Part shown: positions 59,245 through 64,000 of the stretch, one piece after another | Numbering within the stretch: position 1 is the first letter of the stretch | How the letters are laid out: every line of letters begins with the position of its first letter | Origin: Cypionkella aquatica | GTDB taxonomy: Bacteria; Pseudomonadota; Alphaproteobacteria; Rhodobacterales; Rhodobacteraceae | Direction: 5' to 3' | Assembly (NCBI RefSeq): GCF_030161095.1 | Contig: NZ_BSPP01000005.1 | Location: 235,833 to 299,832 of the forward strand | Length of the DNA: 64,000 bases | Made by a program: the position numbers and the translations under genes | Notes under the pieces: generated by a model | What the model was told of the DNA's origin: nothing | What the model saw: the letters and a program-made list of their open reading frames with translations, nothing else | Databases searched by the model: none

Positions 59245-59780
59245 TGCAGATTTGCTATGAGCCAGAAACGGGCGTCGTGCTGTTCACGGTAAACGGCTCA
59301 GAAATCCCGGCAGGTCTGAGTGGCTTTTGGATTGCGGTGGACGATCACGATATTGGCGATTTGTCGGCTTGGCGGGTGATCGACGGCGCGCTTGTTCTGT
59401 TCGATCTGGAGCCGATGCGGCTTGCGTTTCGGGCGGCGGTAAATGCCAAGCGACTGGCGGTCATCACCGCTGGTACCACGGTGCAGATCACTGGCCACGG
59501 GCCGGTGGCGCTGCAAGGTCGGCCGGAGGATCAAACCAGCCTTCAGGGCCTCGCTTTTGGCGCGCAGCTGCGCGTCGGCATGGGCGACAGCACGACGCTG
59601 ATGGACTTCCTTGATCGGGAAAACGTGCTGCACCAGTTGGTGCCGATGCAGATGCTCGAGCTTTGGCAAAAAGGCGCGGCGTTTGTGTCGGCGATCTATG
59701 CGCGCTCCTGGGCGATCAAGGAAATGGACCCCGCCACCACCGATATCGATGATCCCGAATTGTGGGTGCCCGACGCTTAG
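59241..59780 (+). CDS. Tail fibre accessory protein (DUF4376-like end)
   Basis: 179 residues, ATGA overlap with the tip gene. The first 60 residues are beta-rich (QICYEPETGVVLFTVNGSEIPAG). The rest, with ALQGRPEDQTSLQGLAFGAQLRVGMGD and VLHQLVPMQMLELWQKGAAFVSAIYARSWAIKEM, matches the DUF4376 pattern of phage tail assembly/fibre proteins. It likely helps mount or fold the fibre and is the last structural gene of the phage. Confidence 0.82.
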   Translation: MMQICYEPETGVVLFTVNGSEIPAGLSGFWIAVDDHDIGDLSAWRVIDGALVLFDLEPMRLAFRAAVNAKRLAVITAGTTVQITGHGPVALQGRPEDQTSLQGLAFGAQLRVGMGDSTTLMDFLDRENVLHQLVPMQMLELWQKGAAFVSAIYARSWAIKEMDPATTDIDDPELWVPDA

Positions 59781-59975
59781 AACGACAGGCCTTTTAAGGA
59801 GGCCGGGGGGTGCGTCAACACCCTCCGACACGGGGCTTCATACCACTGATGCCCCAATGACCAGCAAAACCTTCCGACTCCGCGAGGTGAAAACCAGCTA
59901 CACCATCGCGGCCAAAGGGCGGAGGTGCTGATCTCGAACTACGAGTTGGGCGGGTTTTGATGGTGACAATGTCGG

Positions 59976-60065
59976 TCAGCTGATGAAGGCGATCAAACCC
60001 AATGCTGCAAGCCCCGCAACACAGCCAAGCGCAAATGAATATATGAGGACGCGATTAAACGTCAT
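59976..60065 (-). CDS. 29-residue single-span membrane peptide
   Basis: Minus-strand frame from ATG 60065 to TGA 59976. The peptide is MTFNRVLIYSFALGCVAG followed by a hydrophobic LAALGLIAFIS. A strong ribosome site, CGGGAGG, lies seven bases before the ATG, which is why I list it in spite of its length. It lies head-on to the last fibre gene, in the region where Mu-like phages keep right-end cargo. It could be a toxin-like or exclusion peptide; nothing shows which. Confidence 0.5.
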   Translation of the reverse strand: MTFNRVLIYSFALGCVAGLAALGLIAFIS

Positions 60066-60553
60066 GTCGCACGCCTCCCGATATTTATGGATGTGACCGA
60101 GGTTGGGTCAGTTGCCGCGATGCATCAATGATTCCTTACACGCTAAGCGGTATGTGGCCCATTGGCATGGCGACTTGGGAACTGGCGAGGTGGATCTGCA
60201 TTACCTCATCAGTGCCGATTGCTGCCCAGTTTGGCGGTCGGTGTGATCAGCGGAAAGCGCTGCTGTTAGCCCTTAGATGTAGCGCTGACGTTGGAGAGCC
60301 GGGGCTGATGAGGCCCCGGCTTTTTCATGTTCTGGCAGCGGGGCCACTGGTCGCAGCGAGCGCGTCGCGCATGTCGAAGGCGGAACTTTCGGTCGAGACG
60401 CTTGACCAATCGGGGCCGACTAGCCCCGGCTGTATTTATACTTCCACAAGCTTCATCTTGCCGTTGGCGCACTAAATGTGCTGGACGCGCTATTTCAAGG
60501 AGTGCAAATTTGGCAGCATTGCTACTCAATTTTCAAGTTTTTGAGGACACCGA
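60066..60553. other. Gene-poor right boundary region of the prophage
   Basis: About 490 bases with no convincing CDS. It holds the terminator at 60297-60325 and a second hairpin GGGGC-CGACTA-GCCCC near 60414-60429. The right end of the Mu-like element should be here or shortly right of it. A frame at 60128-60475 runs through both hairpins and looks random. Confidence 0.55.
60297..60325 (+). terminator. Strong intrinsic terminator right of the tail genes
   Basis: AGCCGGGGC-TGATGAG-GCCCCGGCT followed by TTTT, a 9-bp stem with U run. It ends rightward transcription, most likely of the late phage operon or of an unrecognised small transcript upstream. Confidence 0.88.
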
Positions 60554-61366
60554 ATGTTCGACTACATCGCCGCTTGGATCGGACAACATGACGGATGGAT
60601 TTCTGTGAGCCTCATCCCTTTGCAAACAAAAGGGCCCTCCATCGTGCCCAACTTCGTAGCTGCAGCTGTAACATTTCTGGCGGCATTCTTTTCGTTTTGG
60701 CTGACACTGAGGCGAGACATCATCTCGCGCAAACATGAAGCTGACGCACGGGTCTCCGCTCGGGAGTTAGAAAGCGAGAACCGAAGACAAGAACGACTGA
60801 AGGCGGGTGCAGCGGAAGCTCTCTCAGGCTTCTTCAAGCTCCAACAGTGGGTCGAGGTTTTAGGCGCAATCAAGCAGCATATAGATGCTCAATATGCAGA
60901 TAAAGATGTGGGCATCATACGTGAAACCGACCCATTCTTGGTCATTGGCCCAACTGCTGGAAAGTTGGTAGAACCTGATCGATTGTTCCCGGCAGAATTC
61001 AGCTTCCTGTTGACCGCTGACAATAGCAAAATTCTAAGCGCCATCGGCCTGCTTGAGCGCCGCGCTGTGAATTCGAGCCATCTCTTCACTCTTTATTCGA
61101 CCGAGCGGGAAGCACTCAACAGGTGGCAAAGCAATCTACCCGGCTATGAGAGGACCTTGGACGGGCCTTTGGCGACCGAAAAAATTCCAGCCCAGTTTGT
61201 CAGTGAGTTCAATTTTCGCGGAGCGCAACTCAATCGGCTAATCGTCGGCCTAATCGAGCATTTGGATGAAGATTTTCAAAATGCAGTCAAGACAACTCAG
61301 CAGTTTCTCGACGCTGCACATACCTTCTATGCTCCGCACTTCCCCAAGATCGAAGCTATGAGTTGA
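60554..61366 (+). CDS. Membrane-anchored coil protein, unknown function
   Basis: 270 residues. One hydrophobic segment, FVAAAVTFLAAFFSFWLTL, at about 33-52, is followed by a basic charged helix (RRDIISRKHEADARVSARELESENRRQERLKAGAAEAL) and a helical soluble domain with no motif I know. It has the look of accessory membrane proteins found on phages and islands; base composition is slightly AT-richer than the phage genes. A defence or exclusion function is conceivable but unsupported. Confidence 0.65.
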   Translation: MFDYIAAWIGQHDGWISVSLIPLQTKGPSIVPNFVAAAVTFLAAFFSFWLTLRRDIISRKHEADARVSARELESENRRQERLKAGAAEALSGFFKLQQWVEVLGAIKQHIDAQYADKDVGIIRETDPFLVIGPTAGKLVEPDRLFPAEFSFLLTADNSKILSAIGLLERRAVNSSHLFTLYSTEREALNRWQSNLPGYERTLDGPLATEKIPAQFVSEFNFRGAQLNRLIVGLIEHLDEDFQNAVKTTQQFLDAAHTFYAPHFPKIEAMS

Positions 61367-61435
61367 TGTCAAACACAGTAGAAATTGCGGAGTAATGTAT
61401 TGCACCGCTGCGCAGGTCTGTGATTGTTCTTGCAA

Positions 61436-61765
61436 ATGGTCAGGCGCTCCACTCCCCAAGCACAAATTGACGAACAGGCTTTCCCGGTGCGCTTGTTCAT
61501 TTTGGTACCAGAGATGGGGTTTGGCACACTCATGGTACCGATGCATAAGTGGTTGGTTGCCAATGTCGGGCAGACGAACCACGCACTCCACGGAAGCGGT
61601 AAGGCGACCCAGCGAGATGCAGTTGCGCTGTATCTGCGGAACCCGATCGATGCTGTGAAGTTTTTGCAAGCTTTTCCAATCCTAGAACTGGCTGACGGGA
61701 CTGTGAAGCCGGGCTATTACTCACCCGCCGCGCCCCGCGGTAACAGCGAAGAAGAGGATCTCGAA
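61436..61765 (+). other. In-frame extension upstream of yedK, likely a separate small protein domain
   Basis: 110 codons from ATG 61436 (TTG 61424 also possible; TGA at 61421-61423) with no stop before the YedK start. It reads FPVRLFILVPEMGFGTLMVPMHKWL, then QRDAVALYLRNPIDAVKFLQAFPILELADG, which looks like a real compact domain with a 'V..YFR...DA..FL..FP.LELADG' close. I recall similar small proteins encoded just before yedK in alphaproteobacteria as separate genes. Here the two are one reading frame, so a fusion of about 316 residues could be made besides the normal YedK. Confidence 0.6.
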
Positions 61766-62386
61766 ATGTGCAACCTCTACAACCAGACAAAGGCTGTCGA
61801 CGCCATGCGGCAGCTATTCGCGGGCATTGAGAACCGCACGGGCAACCTGGAACCCGGATCGATCAGCCCCAACTATCAGGCACCAATCATCCGCCATATG
61901 GGCGAGGGACGGCTAGAACTGGCGATTGCGCGCTGGGGCATGCCATCACCGAAGTCGGTGCTGAAGACCGAGCGCGACCCCGGCGTAACCAATGTCCGCA
62001 ATTTGGCGTCGCCGCATTGGCGCAAATGGTTGGGCCCGGCCCATCGATGCCTTGTTCCGGTGACGTCATTTGCAGAGTGGAATCAGGGCAACAAATGGTT
62101 TGGCCCGACCGACGAAGGCGCGCCGATGTTTTTTGCAGGGATCGAGGTGCGGGGCTGGAAATCAGTTCGCAAGGTCAAAGATGGCGAAACGGTTGATGAC
62201 CTCTTCGCGTTTCTGACATGCCCGCCTAACGCTGAAGTCGGAGCGATACATCCCAAGGCGATGCCAGTGATTTTTACCAAGCCTGCTGAGTGGGAAACGT
62301 GGCTGGGTGCGCCTTTTGAGATCGCGGCCCAGCTGCAACGGCCGTTGCCGGATGGTGATTTGCAGTTGCTGGATGGGCCAATCTAA
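61766..62386 (+). CDS. SOS response-associated peptidase YedK/HMCES-like
   Basis: 206 residues from ATG 61766, with AGAGGA eight bases upstream. Start MCNLYNQTKAVDAMRQLF is the alphaproteobacterial form. Cys2 becomes the N-terminal nucleophile that links covalently to abasic sites in single-stranded DNA, so the start must be here for activity. SPNYQAPIIR (Asn), LAIARWGMPSP, NVRNLASPHWRKWLGPAHRCLVPVTSFAEW with catalytic Glu, and the IHPKAMPVIF histidine (His of the HxxxMP motif) complete the SRAP domain. It protects abasic sites as a DNA-protein crosslink. It is common on phages and islands. Confidence 0.92.
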   Translation: MCNLYNQTKAVDAMRQLFAGIENRTGNLEPGSISPNYQAPIIRHMGEGRLELAIARWGMPSPKSVLKTERDPGVTNVRNLASPHWRKWLGPAHRCLVPVTSFAEWNQGNKWFGPTDEGAPMFFAGIEVRGWKSVRKVKDGETVDDLFAFLTCPPNAEVGAIHPKAMPVIFTKPAEWETWLGAPFEIAAQLQRPLPDGDLQLLDGPI

Positions 62387-62504
62387 AGGGCTTGCAAGCC
62401 TAACTGTGCAAAGATTTCCGTGCCAAAGGCTTTGCTATTCCGCGCCAAAGGTCGCGCCGCGCCACAGAAGCTAGGACGCTTGGTTCGAAGGAGGGTTCGG
62501 GACC

Positions 62505-63722
62505 ATGACTCGCCAGCTTCATTTGCTCACCGCGCGAACGGTTGCGGGCCTCAAGGATCCGGGGAGATATGCCGATGGAGGCAATCTGTACCTGCGGGTT
62601 TCGCCGACTGGCGCAAAGCGATGGACCTTCCTTTACACGATTGGCGCGAGGAAAAACCGAGAGCTTGGCCTTGGGTCCGCTGCCACCGTCACACTGGCGG
62701 AAGCCCGCGAGAAGGCCACGGCAGCCCGCAAGTTGCTGGTCAATGGCATCGACCCCAAAACCGAAAAGCGGGAGGAAGAGGCCGCGCGCGAAATTGCCTC
62801 TGTCCGGTTTGGGGACTTCGCGGACGCCTACATCAAGGATCACGAAGCCGGGTGGAGCAACCCCAAGCATATCGCGCAATGGCGAATGACCCTGAGTGAC
62901 AGCTATTGCAAGAAGATCAGGTCGCGCCCGATTGCCGAAATTCAGGTTGATGACGTTCTGGCTGTTCTGAAGCCCTGCTGGCAGACTCGGCCAGAAACAG
63001 CGCGCCGCATCAGGATGCGACTGGAAAAGGTTCTGGATGCGGCCAAGGTCAAAGGGCTGCGCACTGGTGAAAACCCTGCGCGTTGGCGTGGCCAACTGGA
63101 CCATCTGTTGCCGCGGCACTCCAAATCTTCAGACGATCATCACTCATCGATGGCTTACGCCGAGGTCCCGGCTTTTCTGGCTAGCCTAGGGCAAAAGCGC
63201 GGTTTCTCGGTCCTTGCCTTACGGTTTGCGATTCTGACTGCGGCGCGCACCGGCGAGGTGATCGGCGCGCGCTGGGACGAGATCGACATGGAGGCCGGGC
63301 TTTGGACCATTCCTGCCCAGCGCATGAAAGCCCGCCGCGCCCACCGTGTGCCACTGACTGCCCCGGCGCTGGAAGTCCTGAACGAAGTGAAGGGCGCGCA
63401 TGCCGAATGGGTTTTCCCCGGCCCCGGCCTGCAAGCGCCGCTCAGCAACATGGCAATGCTGAGCCTCTTGAAGCGTGCTAAGCTGAACTGCACGGTGCAT
63501 CGGTTCCGGTCAGCGTTTCGCGATTGGGCGGCCGAAACTACCAATTTTCCGTCTGAAGTCTGCGAAATGGCGTTGGCGCATGCTGTCGCCAACAAGACCG
63601 AAGCAGCCTATCGACGCGGCGATCTGTTTGAAAAACGACGGGCACTGATGGAGGCGTGGTCGGGCTTTCTGACCGAGCCAAAAGCCAACAATGTTGTGCA
63701 ACTGAAAGCGGTGGCAAAATGA
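62505..63722 (+). CDS. Tyrosine integrase (P4/DUF4102 type)
   Basis: 405 residues behind GGAGG. The N-terminal arm-binding domain (LTARTVAGLKDPGRYADGGNLYLRVSPTGAKRWTFLYTIGARKNRELGLGS) is DUF4102, the P4-integrase start. The catalytic core has Arg248 (TAARTGEVIGARW), His332-x-x-Arg335 (VHRFRSAFRDWAAE), His359 (ALAHAVANKTE) and nucleophile Tyr369 (AAYRRGD). Such enzymes insert islands at the 3' end of tRNA genes. The nearest tRNA is tRNA-Ser, 40 kb to the left. It is not part of the Mu mechanism and marks another mobile element. Confidence 0.95.
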   Translation: MTRQLHLLTARTVAGLKDPGRYADGGNLYLRVSPTGAKRWTFLYTIGARKNRELGLGSAATVTLAEAREKATAARKLLVNGIDPKTEKREEEAAREIASVRFGDFADAYIKDHEAGWSNPKHIAQWRMTLSDSYCKKIRSRPIAEIQVDDVLAVLKPCWQTRPETARRIRMRLEKVLDAAKVKGLRTGENPARWRGQLDHLLPRHSKSSDDHHSSMAYAEVPAFLASLGQKRGFSVLALRFAILTAARTGEVIGARWDEIDMEAGLWTIPAQRMKARRAHRVPLTAPALEVLNEVKGAHAEWVFPGPGLQAPLSNMAMLSLLKRAKLNCTVHRFRSAFRDWAAETTNFPSEVCEMALAHAVANKTEAAYRRGDLFEKRRALMEAWSGFLTEPKANNVVQLKAVAK

Positions 63723-64000
63723 ATGATGAAGACCCGGATGATGATCGTTATTCGATGGCCACGATTGGTGATATTTTCACGGATGCGCTGAAGCCGTACG
63801 CAGAAGAAGACCGGCGAATTTTTGAAAACAATTCGCCGAAGTGGGTCGCGGATGTTGAACGCATGCTGACCAGCCGGAACGAGAAAGAAGCGGCAGCAAA
63901 CTTTCGTGGCTTTCTCGATGCTGACGGTGGCATGCAGAAAATGCGGGAAACGTTGGTGCGCTTCTCGAGCGGGCATAAAACCAAATGGTCGCGGCCAAAA
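63719..64000 (+). CDS. Partial CDS running off the window, unknown function
   Basis: 94 codons open to the last base, ATGA overlap with the integrase gene. It starts NDEDPDDDRYSMATIGDIF and goes on with KWVADVERMLTSRNEKEAAANFRGFLDADGGMQKMRETL. The sequence is acidic and helical. Coupling with the integrase stop suggests an integrase-associated gene, possibly an excision or accessory factor, but the domain is not recognised and the C-terminus is missing. Confidence 0.7.
   Translation, partial: MNDEDPDDDRYSMATIGDIFTDALKPYAEEDRRIFENNSPKWVADVERMLTSRNEKEAAANFRGFLDADGGMQKMRETLVRFSSGHKTKWSRPK

Noticed and set aside
60128-60475. 115-codon frame on the + strand right of the tail genes
   Set aside because: It runs through a strong terminator hairpin and a second hairpin, has no ribosome site and the composition looks random.

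Overview
The window looks like a draft-assembly contig end from a Rhodobacteraceae-like alphaproteobacterium. It is GC-rich, and the chromosomal genes (phnM, trpA, ychF, pth-rplY, a second-type rpoN, an FAD-oxidoreductase/SelD fusion) have the look of that family. The genus cannot be set by reading alone. The first 35 bases are not genomic: positions 7-35 match the Illumina P5 flow-cell adapter, so the contig starts in library sequence.

Region 1 (about 36-20200) is ordinary chromosome. It holds phnM (C-P lyase pathway); a DeoR-type regulator divergent from a KbaZ/GatZ-like tagatose-bisphosphate aldolase subunit; tRNA-Met(CAT); a hydantoinase-A-like protein; RpoN; a selenium module in which an NADH-dehydrogenase-like/SelD fusion faces the tRNA 2-selenouridine synthase MnmH; Pth, a glycosyltransferase, a frameshifted gene and L25; an Rrf2 regulator divergent from a thioredoxin-reductase-like flavoprotein with a clear palindromic operator; an MFS transporter; LldD; TrpA; and YchF.

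Region 2 (about 20200-22400) is accessory. It has a decayed C-terminal fragment of an RHS protein, then an AT-richer polymorphic-toxin tip and its probable immunity gene, a very C-skewed stretch and tRNA-Ser(GCT).

Region 3 (about 22.9-60.1 kb) is a nearly complete Mu-like transposable prophage. Reading rightwards from a leftward lysogeny block (Dam-type methylase, small ORF, S24/XRE repressor) there is an operator, a Ner-like regulator, early genes including ParB-like, MuA transposase, MuB ATPase, DUF3164, HD hydrolase, HU, GemA and Mor, then lysis genes, DUF1804, terminase, the DUF935 portal, a Mu-F-like head protein with a PBECR2-like nuclease end, gpG, protease, decoration and capsid proteins. 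It ends with a long non-contractile (lambda/GTA-like) tail module: tube, frameshifted chaperones, tape measure, hub proteins, NlpC/P60 and a 1846-residue tip/fibre protein. Two -1 slippery sites stand out: G GGA AAC between the tail chaperones (textbook) and A9 inside the portal gene, after which the frame stays open through the next gene. A small protein between the head and tail genes carries the motif of Acb2-type anti-CBASS sponges.

Region 4 (about 60.1-64.0 kb) holds an uncharacterised membrane/coil protein, a YedK/HMCES-like DNA-protein crosslink enzyme with an unusual in-frame N-terminal extension, a P4-type tyrosine integrase, and a gene running off the end. The Mu-like ends, target-site duplication and any att repeat for the integrase could not be located by eye. 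Whether the Mu-like phage sits inside a tRNA-Ser-anchored island is therefore inference.
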